Assembly: GCF_000332315.1 (NCBI RefSeq)
Contig: NZ_KB235941.1
Span: 572,684-636,683, forward strand
Reading direction: 5' to 3'
DNA: 64,000 nt
Origin: Prochlorothrix hollandica PCC 9006 = CALU 1027
Lineage (GTDB): Bacteria > Cyanobacteriota > Cyanobacteriia > Prochlorotrichales > Prochlorotrichaceae
Below the pieces are notes generated by a model, which was not told the origin of the DNA, searched no databases, and saw only the letters and a program-made list of their open reading frames with translations. The position numbers and the translations under genes were made by a program. Each line of letters opens with the position of its first letter. The first letter of the stretch is position 1. Below, in pieces: positions 7,835-14,844 of this stretch.

Positions 7835-7949
7835 GGGGGCAATGTCCGTACTTGGTTCTAGGGCAAATTTGGCTAAACTGGAATGGTCTTGCGATCGCGG
7901 CTATGAGTCCTTAAAGTCCGTCATTCTTTGCCCCCTGCCCCCTGTTCCC

Positions 7950-9620
7950 ATGGTCCCTTCCCCTAACCTGATTCACCATAATCAACTGCTCAACGCTTTG
8001 GTGCTCGATCGCCTTAGCACCGAGGATCTGGGCCGTGTTGAAGTGGTGTGGCTCTATCCCCAGGCCCATCGCGTCTTGGGCTTTATCTGCAAACCGGGCA
8101 CCCTCAGCCCCCAGCGTTTAGCCTTCAACTTGCCCCAGATCCACAGCCTCAACCTCACCGGTCAGCCCAAAACCCTGTGGGTCAACTCCGCCCCCACCCA
8201 AACCGACCCCGATCGAGTGCGCCAACTGGAAACCCTCGTGGGCCATGAAGTATGGACCGAAAGCGGCACCGCCCTGGGTCACATCAGCGACTGTACCTTT
8301 GACCTGAAAACGGGCTATATCCAAGACTATGGGGTCACCCTCAAGGGATTGCGGGGAGTTATGGCGGATCTGTTCCCCCTGCCGCCCCAGGATATCCTCA
8401 GTTTTGGCAGCAAGCGGGTGTTGGTGTTGCCGAGGGTGGCAGAGTCCATGGCCCAACACCAGGGACGGGTGCTGCAAACCCTGGGGGAACTGAAACAGGA
8501 ATATCGCCAGGTGCGGGCTGAGTTGCGATCGATGACCACCCAAGCCCAAACCCTATTGCAGAAAACGGGCCAGCGTTTCCAAAGCATTCGCCAAAAGGCA
8601 GGCACCAAGGCCCAAGACTGGACCCAGAAAACCCAAGCCCAAACCCAGGACTGGCGAGACAATCTCCAAGGTCAGGCGGAGGATTGGTGGGACAGCAACC
8701 ACGATCGGGCTGAGGATTGGCTGGAAACGGCCCAAGGCCAGGGGGAAACCTGGATTAACCAGGGCAAAGCTCAGGTACAAGCCCAAACCACGGAACTGCG
8801 GGACAAAGCCCAGGAGTCCTGGGAAGACTTGAATCTGGAACCCCAGGGCTGGGCAAAGTCAGTGGCCAGCACCGTGGCGGGAACCGTGGGCCATCGGGTG
8901 ACGGATGTGGCCACTACGGTGGCGGGAACGGTGGCCAGTACGGTGGCGGGAACCGTGGCCAACACCGTCGATCGCCTCAGCAAACCCCGTCCCCCAGCCA
9001 CCGCTACCCCTGAACCCCAGCCAGAGACAGCCGCTCCAGGCGATCGGGAAAATCCCCCGACTCCAACCCCAACACCGAACCCTAGCCCTAACCCCACGGC
9101 TTCCACCCCAGAAACCTGGGACTGGGACGATGTAGAGAGGGATCTAGGGGAAAATCTAGGGGAAAATCTAGGGGGAAATCTAGGGGGAAATCTAGGGGAT
9201 AACGAGGGACTCATGGCCCAGGGTCGGCATGGGCAGGCCCGCGATCGGGTCATCTATCCCCCCGGTATTACTGACGACTTTCAAGACGACTTTCAAGACG
9301 ACTTTCAAGACGATCTTCAAGACAATCTTCAAGACGACGATCTTCAGGATGCCCTTGAGGATGACGACGGTCACCCCTCCCCCTGGCTAGCGGGATCCAC
9401 AGTCCCCCTGAACCCATCCCCCCAAGCTGCCACCCCCACCCCAGAGGCGGAGGTCTGGGATCTCTGGGCAACGGAATCATCTCAGATCGCCCCCGACTCT
9501 GCCCCAACCCCTGACCCTGCCGACCCCGACCCAAATCCGGATCCCCGATCGCCCCAAACCTTCACCCCCCCCCTCCCCAACCCCAACACCCTAGACCTAG
9601 ACGCAGACCCCTGGCTCTAG
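7950..9620 (+). CDS. PRC-barrel protein with coiled-coil and repeat-rich acidic tail
   Basis: 556 residues from the ATG at 7950. Two PRC-barrel-like beta domains are visible: about residues 10-80 (LDRLSTEDLGRVEVVWLYPQAHRVLGFICK) and about 90-165 (LVGHEVWTESGTALGHISDCTFDLKTGYIQDYGV.........GSKRVLVLP). A long Gln/Ala/Trp-rich helical region follows (about 175-320; many 'TQAQ...DW.....Q' spacings suggest an extended or amphipathic coil), then V-A-G/S-T-V repeats, a Pro-rich stretch, and acidic repeats (GENLG/GGNLG; DDFQ/DDLQ) to a disordered tail. No signal peptide is seen. PRC barrels are adaptor domains in RNA processing and photosynthetic-membrane proteins; the role here is unknown. Confidence 0.7.
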   Translation: MVPSPNLIHHNQLLNALVLDRLSTEDLGRVEVVWLYPQAHRVLGFICKPGTLSPQRLAFNLPQIHSLNLTGQPKTLWVNSAPTQTDPDRVRQLETLVGHEVWTESGTALGHISDCTFDLKTGYIQDYGVTLKGLRGVMADLFPLPPQDILSFGSKRVLVLPRVAESMAQHQGRVLQTLGELKQEYRQVRAELRSMTTQAQTLLQKTGQRFQSIRQKAGTKAQDWTQKTQAQTQDWRDNLQGQAEDWWDSNHDRAEDWLETAQGQGETWINQGKAQVQAQTTELRDKAQESWEDLNLEPQGWAKSVASTVAGTVGHRVTDVATTVAGTVASTVAGTVANTVDRLSKPRPPATATPEPQPETAAPGDRENPPTPTPTPNPSPNPTASTPETWDWDDVERDLGENLGENLGGNLGGNLGDNEGLMAQGRHGQARDRVIYPPGITDDFQDDFQDDFQDDLQDNLQDDDLQDALEDDDGHPSPWLAGSTVPLNPSPQAATPTPEAEVWDLWATESSQIAPDSAPTPDPADPDPNPDPRSPQTFTPPLPNPNTLDLDADPWL

Positions 9621-9649
9621 GCTCTAACCCACAACTCCCGATCGACTGG

Positions 9650-9782
9650 TTGACTGACACAAGATGGTCGCTGTAGGTTGGGTTTCCTTCCTCAACCCAA
9701 CAGCCACAATGGTTGTGTTGGGTTTCGCAAGGCTCTACCCAACCTACGGAAACATAAGCCTTTCAGACGTTGTGTCAGTCAA
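9650..9782. mobile_element. MITE-like element, family D (TIR TTGACTGACACAA), 133 bp
   Basis: TTGACTGACACAA at 9650-9662 is an exact 13-bp inverted repeat of TTGTGTCAGTCAA at 9770-9782. The interior has the GTAGGTTGGG...CCCAACCTAC palindrome widespread in bacterial intergenic DNA. The left inner arm (AAGATGGTCGCTGTAGG) matches, in reverse, the right arm of the element at 47913-48099. It encodes nothing. I see no clear target-site duplication. Confidence 0.85.
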
Positions 9783-10011
9783 GCAGCCCTCCCGATCGCC
9801 GGTTTCCTATCGAACAACGCAGACCCCCCAACAACCCCAGCCCAGAAACCGGGGATTTCCGCCCCCCGCGATCCAAACCCCAGCATTCACCCCCAGCGAT
9901 CGAACCCGTCAGGGAATCCCCATAGCTCTCTCCCCCTCACAGGACTTCTCCCCCGCTTTCGTTTTAGAATCGAGTGTTTGAACCCACAGCACAGAATCGG
10001 GAGAGCGCACC
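9783..10011. other. Leader region of the malic enzyme gene
   Basis: About 230 bp from the MITE to the malic enzyme ATG. No defined promoter box stands out; a GGGAG motif about 10 bp before the ATG can serve as ribosome binding site. Confidence 0.3.
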
Positions 10012-11403
10012 ATGGTGGAGTTGACCCCCAACTCAAGCTACAGTCTGACCATTCGTTTCCAAGGTCCCAACCGCGCCGGAATGCTGGCCAGCGTCACCCA
10101 GGCCATTGCCCAGGCAGGGGGCAGCTTAGGACAAATTGACCTAATCGAACAAACCCGCCGCGTCTCCCTGCGGGAAATCACCGTGGATGCCTCCAGTTCC
10201 GAACACGCGGAGACCCTCACCCAGGTAGTCAAATCCCTGCCGGACATCAAAGTCATCCGGGTCTACGATCGCACCTTCCAGATCCACCAGGGGGGCAAAA
10301 TTAGCGTCGAAGCCAAAATCGCCATGGCCAACCAAGCCGATCTAGCCATGGCCTACACCCCAGGGGTGGGCCGCATTTGTAACGCGATCGCCAAAGACCC
10401 CAGCGAAGTCTACCGCCTCACCGTCAAAGGCAACATGGTGGCGATCGTCACCGATGGCAGCGCCGTCTTGGGCCTGGGCAACCTGGGACCAGAAGCCGCC
10501 CTCCCCGTCATGGAAGGCAAAGCCATGTTATTCAAAGGATTTGCAGGAGTAGATGCCTTTCCCATCTGCCTCAACACCCAAGATGTCGATGAAATTGTCC
10601 AAGCCGTTAAGCACATTGCCCCCGTCTTTGGGGGGGTGAACCTGGAGGATATTGCTGCCCCTCGCTGTTTTGAAATTGAGTCCCGCCTGCGCAAAGAGCT
10701 GAATATTCCCGTTTTCCACGATGACCAACATGGCACCGCCATCGTCACCCTGGCGGCTCTGCGCAATGCTCTCCGAGTCGTGAACAAGTCCCTGGAGTCG
10801 ATCCGCATCGTCATCAACGGAGCCGGAGCAGCGGGGCTGGCCATTGCCCAACTGTTGCAACGGGCAGGGGCGACCCAGATCCTGATCTGTGACTCTCGCG
10901 GCATTGTCTCCACCAACCGCACGGACCTCAATACCCAGAAAAAAGCCTTTGCCGTAGAGGAAGCGGGGACTTTAGTCGATGCGATGCGGGGAGCCGATGT
11001 TTTCCTGGGGGTGAGTGCGCCCGGTGTGCTGAGTCGGGAGATGGTGCAAACCATGGCCCCGGACTCCATTGTTTTTGCCATGGCTAACCCCATCCCGGAA
11101 ATTCAGCCGGAGTTGATTGTGGATAATGCGGCGGTCATTGCCACCGGTCGCAGTGATTATCCCAACCAAATCAACAATGTTCTGGCCTTTCCGGGGATTT
11201 TCCGGGGTGCCCTGGACTGTCGCGCCCGTGAGATGACGATGTCCATGTATTTGGAGGCGGCAGATGCCATTGCGTCGTTGGTGTCTCCGGCGGAACTGGA
11301 TCGGGAACATATTATTCCCTCAGTATTTGACGATCGCGTGGCAACGGCAGTATCCTCAGCGGTACAAAAAGCAGCCCGCAAGGACGGAGTAGCCACCCGC
11401 TAA
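10012..11403 (+). CDS. ACT-domain malic enzyme (oxaloacetate-decarboxylating malate dehydrogenase)
   Basis: 463 residues. Residues about 10-85 form an ACT domain (SLTIRFQGPNRAGMLASVTQAIAQAGG....EI.V), a small-molecule regulatory module found at the front of the short cyanobacterial/Bacillus-type malic enzymes. The malic domain follows: catalytic Tyr in AYTPGVG, the GNMVAIVTDGSAVLGLGNLGP block, the Lys in MEGKAMLFKGFAGVDAFP, and metal ligands in VNLEDIAAPRCFEIE and FHDDQHGTA. The C-terminal NAD(P)-binding domain has INGAGAAGLAIA and ends with ATGRSDYPNQINNVLAFPGIFRGALD. It converts malate to pyruvate and CO2, feeding pyruvate and reducing power. The cofactor (NAD or NADP) cannot be read reliably. 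It stands alone; a repeat cluster follows 110 bp after the stop. Confidence 0.93.
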   Translation: MVELTPNSSYSLTIRFQGPNRAGMLASVTQAIAQAGGSLGQIDLIEQTRRVSLREITVDASSSEHAETLTQVVKSLPDIKVIRVYDRTFQIHQGGKISVEAKIAMANQADLAMAYTPGVGRICNAIAKDPSEVYRLTVKGNMVAIVTDGSAVLGLGNLGPEAALPVMEGKAMLFKGFAGVDAFPICLNTQDVDEIVQAVKHIAPVFGGVNLEDIAAPRCFEIESRLRKELNIPVFHDDQHGTAIVTLAALRNALRVVNKSLESIRIVINGAGAAGLAIAQLLQRAGATQILICDSRGIVSTNRTDLNTQKKAFAVEEAGTLVDAMRGADVFLGVSAPGVLSREMVQTMAPDSIVFAMANPIPEIQPELIVDNAAVIATGRSDYPNQINNVLAFPGIFRGALDCRAREMTMSMYLEAADAIASLVSPAELDREHIIPSVFDDRVATAVSSAVQKAARKDGVATR

Positions 11404-11515
11404 GCCATCACCCCCGGATCCCTACGCCAGAATCCGTAAGACCCAGGGGCGATCGCTATAGATTATCGTCGATCGCCCCTAATCCCCAGAGAGTTTCACG
11501 CTAGTCATAGGGATT

Positions 11516-11690
11516 GTCGAGTTGTACTCGACCTCCTAAAGCCGACTACAAGTCGGCTCTCCCAGGGATCTCCCAGGGGGGTGGTGCTGGGATTGTCGAG
11601 TTGTACTCGACCTCCTAAAGCCGACTACAAGTCGGCTCTCCCAGGGATCTCCCAGGGGGGTGGTGCTGGGATTGTCGAGTTGTACTCGAT
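11516..11690 (-). repeat. Family C paired-palindrome repeat, locus 3 (2.5 units, inverted)
   Basis: GTCGAGTTGTACTCGAC starts at 11516, 11595 and 11674, an exact 79-bp period, alternating with AGCCGACTACAAGTCGGCT. Orientation is opposite to the other four loci. It lies between the malic enzyme and the accessory block beginning at 11792. Confidence 0.95.
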
Positions 11691-11791
11691 CGAGGGGGAA
11701 CATGACGTGAAATTCTTCGCTAAAGTTGGGGAATTCAGGTTAAATACTGACAGGGCCACATTGATGTCATGGATGAAAGGAGCAACAGGGA

Positions 11792-12295
11792 ATGTCTGAC
11801 CAACAACGTACCTTAGACCGCCTTGCCCACTTGGAAGAGCTGATGGCAGGCTATGGGGAGCAAATTGCGGGGCTGGAAACCGCTAAGCTCCTAGAACCCC
11901 TCAAGAAAGTTTTGATTGATCAGAATATTCGGGCGGTTCGCAAGGAAGCCCATCCCTACGAAACCGAGTATTGGAAACTGATGCAGCAGGTGGCCCCGCA
12001 GTCGCCGGTGCCGGAGGCGGAAGCCCAAGTGGTGGTGGCGGACATCGTGGCCGAAGTGGAAGGCGCAGTGGTCCAGGCCGATCGCTATGCCCCGGAAGTG
12101 ATGGCCCTGTTGCAGCAAATCCTGCAAACCCTGGCGGCGGGAGACCAGGAGTCGGTGGGGAAGTTGGTGGCTTCCTTGTCCCTGATGCCCCCCTTTGTCC
12201 AGGTGGCCTATGAAAAAGAAATTAGCCTGGATGTCCATTTTCCCACCTTCAAGCGGGGCGCAGAGCTAGTCAAGCGGTATTTGCCAAAAAAGTAG
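11792..12295 (+). CDS. Uncharacterised helical protein heading the AAA/nuclease cassette
   Basis: 167 residues; family not recognised. It is mostly helical: an N-terminal heptad-like segment (LDRLAHLEELMAGYGEQIAGLETAKLLEPLKKVLIDQ), a middle run EVEGAVVQADRYAPEVMALLQQILQTLAAGDQ, and a basic C-terminus (FKRGAELVKRYLPKK). No signal peptide, membrane segment or catalytic motif. A good ribosome binding site (AAGGAG, 11776-11781) supports the ATG at 11792. It precedes the AAA ATPase by about 40 bp on the same strand and is likely co-transcribed. It could be an adaptor or effector-associated subunit, but that is inference from position only. Confidence 0.6.
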   Translation: MSDQQRTLDRLAHLEELMAGYGEQIAGLETAKLLEPLKKVLIDQNIRAVRKEAHPYETEYWKLMQQVAPQSPVPEAEAQVVVADIVAEVEGAVVQADRYAPEVMALLQQILQTLAAGDQESVGKLVASLSLMPPFVQVAYEKEISLDVHFPTFKRGAELVKRYLPKK

Positions 12296-12336
12296 CCTCC
12301 CCCGATCGCCCTGCCTTGGAGTCACCCACGGGAACC

Positions 12337-13332
12337 ATGGCTGTGGACTCGCCCTTTTATGTGGAGCGATCGGGGGATGACCAAGCCTTGGCGGTGATCC
12401 GTCGTCTAGGGGTGACCCTCTACATTGATGGGGAGCGGCAGGTGGGCAAAAGCTCGTTGCTGATGCGGGTGCTGGCAGCGGCGGAAACCTCAGGCAAACG
12501 GACAGTGACGGTGGATTGCCAGGGTCTGTCCCAGAACATCCTAGGGGACGAAGACCGCTTTTACCGGTGGTTTTGTGTGCAATTAGCCCAAGAATTGGAT
12601 TTGGAGGATGACCTGGATCGCCACTGGGAGCGGTACCGGAAAGGGGGCAATAGTTCCTGCTGTACCCAATATCTGAAACACCAGATCCTAGCCCAGGTGA
12701 GCGAACCGGTGGTTATTGCCTTGGATGAGGTGGAAATGCTGATCGATGCCCCATTTAAATCCCAATTCTTCGGGATGCTCCGCAACTGGCACAACCGCCG
12801 CGCCCATGATCAGCCCATGAAGCGGGTCGATTTGGTGTTGATCAGTTCCACGGAACCCCACCAATTGATCGAGAATTTGAACCAGTCCCCCTTTAATGTG
12901 GGGGAAAAAATCAAAATGGAGGACTTTACCCCAGGGCAGGTGGCGGATTTGAACCAGCGCCACGGCTCCCCCTTTGATGCTGCCCATCTGGAACAACTGG
13001 CAACCCTGCTGGGGGGTCATCCCTTTTTGGTGCGACAGGCGCTGTATTGGGTGGCCAGTGGACGACAAACGGCGGCGGAGTTGTTGGCGACGGCCACCAG
13101 GGAGCAGGGAGCCTTTGGGGAGCATTTGCGCCACCTACGGCTGCGGCTGGATAGGCGACCAGAGTTGCAGTTGGCGGAGGGAATGAAGCTGATTGTCAAC
13201 GGATCGGGCCATCGGGTCCCCAAGGCGGTGGCGGTGCGACTGGAGGCGGCGGGGCTGGTGAGGGCGGAAACCAACACCGCAGAGCCACGCTGTGAGTTGT
13301 ATCGGTTATATTTTCGAGAAAGCCTGGGTTAA
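12337..13332 (+). CDS. Stand-alone AAA-like (AAA_35-type) P-loop ATPase
   Basis: 331 residues from the ATG at 12337 (an in-frame TTG at 12316 is possible). It opens with DSPFYVERSGDDQAL, the usual lead-in of AAA-like domains in cyanobacterial AAA-WD40 proteins, then Walker A GERQVGKSS (residues 32-40), Walker B VVIALDEVE (Asp130, Glu131), a sensor-like VDLVLISSTEP and LLGGHPFLVRQALYW, followed by a winged-helix-like end. Unlike most relatives it has no fused WD40, TPR or peptidase domain. The immediate downstream gene (15-bp gap) is a PD-(D/E)XK-like nuclease, so the ATPase may act as its regulator; this is inference. Confidence 0.75.
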   Translation: MAVDSPFYVERSGDDQALAVIRRLGVTLYIDGERQVGKSSLLMRVLAAAETSGKRTVTVDCQGLSQNILGDEDRFYRWFCVQLAQELDLEDDLDRHWERYRKGGNSSCCTQYLKHQILAQVSEPVVIALDEVEMLIDAPFKSQFFGMLRNWHNRRAHDQPMKRVDLVLISSTEPHQLIENLNQSPFNVGEKIKMEDFTPGQVADLNQRHGSPFDAAHLEQLATLLGGHPFLVRQALYWVASGRQTAAELLATATREQGAFGEHLRHLRLRLDRRPELQLAEGMKLIVNGSGHRVPKAVAVRLEAAGLVRAETNTAEPRCELYRLYFRESLG

Positions 13333-13347
13333 GGGAGGGATCTAACC

Positions 13348-14031
13348 ATGGTGCTAACGGCCATTACGAAGGTGCTGACAACCCTGGAGCAGGCGGAAAC
13401 CCTGCTGAATTTATCCCGCAGTGTCGATCCTGGGTTTTTCCCAGAATGGCAGGGTCCGTTGCCCCCGTTAACGGAGGCGGAAGAGGCAAGGCTCGATCGC
13501 CTTCGTGCCCGCTATCGCTATCACCGCAGGACGGGGCACTTAGCGGAAGGGGTGGTGAATTTGATTGTGCTGTCACCGTTGCTGGAGTTGGCGGGGTTTT
13601 ATGATCCCCCGTTTCAGTTGCGGGCAGAGCGATCGATCAGCCTGGAGATTCCCCCGGTGTCCCCGGAGTTGGAGGGCCAAACCTTGCAGGGGCGGCTGGA
13701 TTTTTTGGTGGTGCAGGGGAGCTTCTGGCTGGCGATCGTCGAGTCGAAGGGTACGGATCTCAATTTGGAAGATGCCATTCCCCAAACCTTGGCCTATCTG
13801 TTGGCTAGCCCGCCCCAGGGCCAACCCCCAGCCCCCACTCCCCTCTATGCCATGGTGACCAATGGGGGACAGTTCCTGTTTTTGAAGGTGATGCGGGAAC
13901 GGGTAACCTCAACGGTGTCTGACTATGATCTGTCGCCTTTTTTCTCCCATTTGCCCTTGGGGAACCAGTTATATGATGTGGCCCGCATTCTCAAGGGCTT
14001 GGGGCAACGAATGATCCCCTCTCCGGTTTAA
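13348..14031 (+). CDS. PD-(D/E)XK nuclease-like protein (type I restriction R-subunit N-terminal type)
   Basis: 227 residues. The core LQGRLDFLVVQGSFWLAIVESKG matches the PD-(D/E)XK active-site layout: Asp118, then Glu132-x-Lys134. Upstream, 'GVVNLIVLSPLLELAGFYDPPFQLRAERS' resembles HsdR_N-type domains. Downstream helices (AIPQTLAYLLA..., YAMVTNGGQFLFLKV) also fit that fold. It lacks the helicase/translocase part of real HsdR, so it is a stand-alone nuclease-like domain. A strong GGGAGGG ribosome binding site lies 8 bp before the ATG and only 15 bp separate it from the AAA ATPase, implying translational coupling. Nuclease activity is inferred, not shown. Confidence 0.7.
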   Translation: MVLTAITKVLTTLEQAETLLNLSRSVDPGFFPEWQGPLPPLTEAEEARLDRLRARYRYHRRTGHLAEGVVNLIVLSPLLELAGFYDPPFQLRAERSISLEIPPVSPELEGQTLQGRLDFLVVQGSFWLAIVESKGTDLNLEDAIPQTLAYLLASPPQGQPPAPTPLYAMVTNGGQFLFLKVMRERVTSTVSDYDLSPFFSHLPLGNQLYDVARILKGLGQRMIPSPV

Positions 14032-14053
14032 GTGGGTGGCCCTCATAAAAGCC

Positions 14054-14087
14054 TTGGTCTGCTAAGCTCTTACCCTATAATTAGGGT
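14054..14087 (+). promoter_or_regulatory. Promoter with palindromic operator for the toxin-antitoxin pair
   Basis: TATAAT (14076-14081) sits at the centre of a perfect inverted repeat ACCCTATAATTAGGGT (14072-14087), with a weak -35 TTGGTC at 14054-14059 (16-bp spacer). It lies 36 bp before the antitoxin ATG. An operator overlapping the -10 box is the standard arrangement for toxin-antitoxin autorepression. Confidence 0.6.
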
Positions 14088-14122
14088 GCTTGGAACATTG
14101 CCGTTAGGGAGAAGCCCCACCC

Positions 14123-14434
14123 ATGTTTGCGGTCAGTTACCCCCACATCGAAAAACTCCCCGATCACCCCGCCCGGTTGCAGCGGCTGCCCCGCATTCGG
14201 GTGGCTCAGATTGTGATGGATTATTTGGCCTATGGCTGGTCGGTGGAGGAAATGTGTCGTCAGCATCCCTATTTACGACCGGCAGAGGCTTATGCTGCTA
14301 TGGGCTACTACTTTGATTATCAAGCAGAGATTGATGGGGAAATTGAGCAGGAGTGGCAGCAATACCAAAGCGATCGCTTGAATACGCCACGATCGCCCTT
14401 TTATATCCGTCTGAAGGGTAAAGGGTTATTGTAA
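14123..14434 (+). CDS. DUF433 antitoxin
   Basis: 103 residues. The core RLPRIRVAQIVMDYLAYGWSVEEMCRQHPYLRPAEAYAAMGYYFDYQAEID is the DUF433 helix-turn-helix domain (VapB-like antitoxin family; the usual 'P.IRGTRI.V..ll..L..G.s.eEi...yP.Lt...v.aAl.Y' pattern). The acidic C-terminal tail (EIDGEIEQEWQQYQS) fits a toxin-neutralising segment. AGGGAG at about 14106 serves as ribosome binding site. The next gene's ATG begins on the base after its TAA, the tight coupling expected of an antitoxin-toxin pair. A palindromic operator precedes it. Confidence 0.85.
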   Translation: MFAVSYPHIEKLPDHPARLQRLPRIRVAQIVMDYLAYGWSVEEMCRQHPYLRPAEAYAAMGYYFDYQAEIDGEIEQEWQQYQSDRLNTPRSPFYIRLKGKGLL

Positions 14435-14791
14435 ATGGCGATCGGTCTCTATATGGATGTCCATGTGCCCCAGGCTATTACGGATCAGTTGCGTCGGCGT
14501 GGGGTTGATGTTTTGACCGCCTGGGATGATGGAATGCAGGAACTGCCTGATGATCAACTCCTCGATCGTGTGACAGATTTGGGCCGAATCCTCTTTACCC
14601 AGGACATTCGCTTTAGAGTTTTGGCAGAACGCTGGCAGTCCCAGGGGCGTAATTTCTCTGGCTTGGTGTTTGGTCACCAGTTGGGGGGAACGATCGGCCA
14701 GTTTGTGCAGGATCTGGAGTGCATTGCCCAGGCTTCTGATCCAGAGGAGTGGCTCAATGGGGTGGACTATATCCCGTTTAAACGCCTTTGA
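14435..14791 (+). CDS. DUF5615 PIN-like toxin
   Basis: 118 residues starting on the base after the antitoxin stop. DUF5615 PIN-like features: the N-terminal strand GLYMDVHVPQAITDQLRRRGVDVLTAWDDGMQELPDDQLLDRVTDLGRILFTQDIRF, with acidic residues Asp8, Asp30/31 and the Asp in FTQDIRF in the positions that build the PIN-like metal site, followed by GLVFGHQLGGTIGQFVQDLECIA. Members are predicted RNases neutralised by DUF433 partners. RNA cleavage is inferred from the family. Confidence 0.85.
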   Translation: MAIGLYMDVHVPQAITDQLRRRGVDVLTAWDDGMQELPDDQLLDRVTDLGRILFTQDIRFRVLAERWQSQGRNFSGLVFGHQLGGTIGQFVQDLECIAQASDPEEWLNGVDYIPFKRL

Positions 14792-14808
14792 ACGGCGAGA
14801 TTGCGGCC

Positions 14809-14825
14809 AATACAATCCTTGTATT
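14809..14825. promoter_or_regulatory. Perfect palindrome upstream of the AAA-WD40 gene
   Basis: AATACAA-TCC-TTGTATT, 7-bp arms with a 3-nt spacer, located between the toxin stop (14791) and the next ATG (14845). It may be an operator or a short hairpin; no regulator is identified. Confidence 0.4.
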
Positions 14826-14844
14826 AACAGTTTTTTGGTGAATT

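Larger units (their letters stand above)
7419..7949. other. Divergent intergenic region rich in direct repeats
   Basis: About 530 bp between a minus-strand gene (start 7418) and a plus-strand gene (start 7950). It holds a 14-bp tandem array at about 7474-7622 and 11-bp ATTACCCACAG units at 7792-7834, both listed separately. A longer upstream reading frame from 7842 joins the PRC-barrel gene but its first 36 codons look non-coding. Confidence 0.5.
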
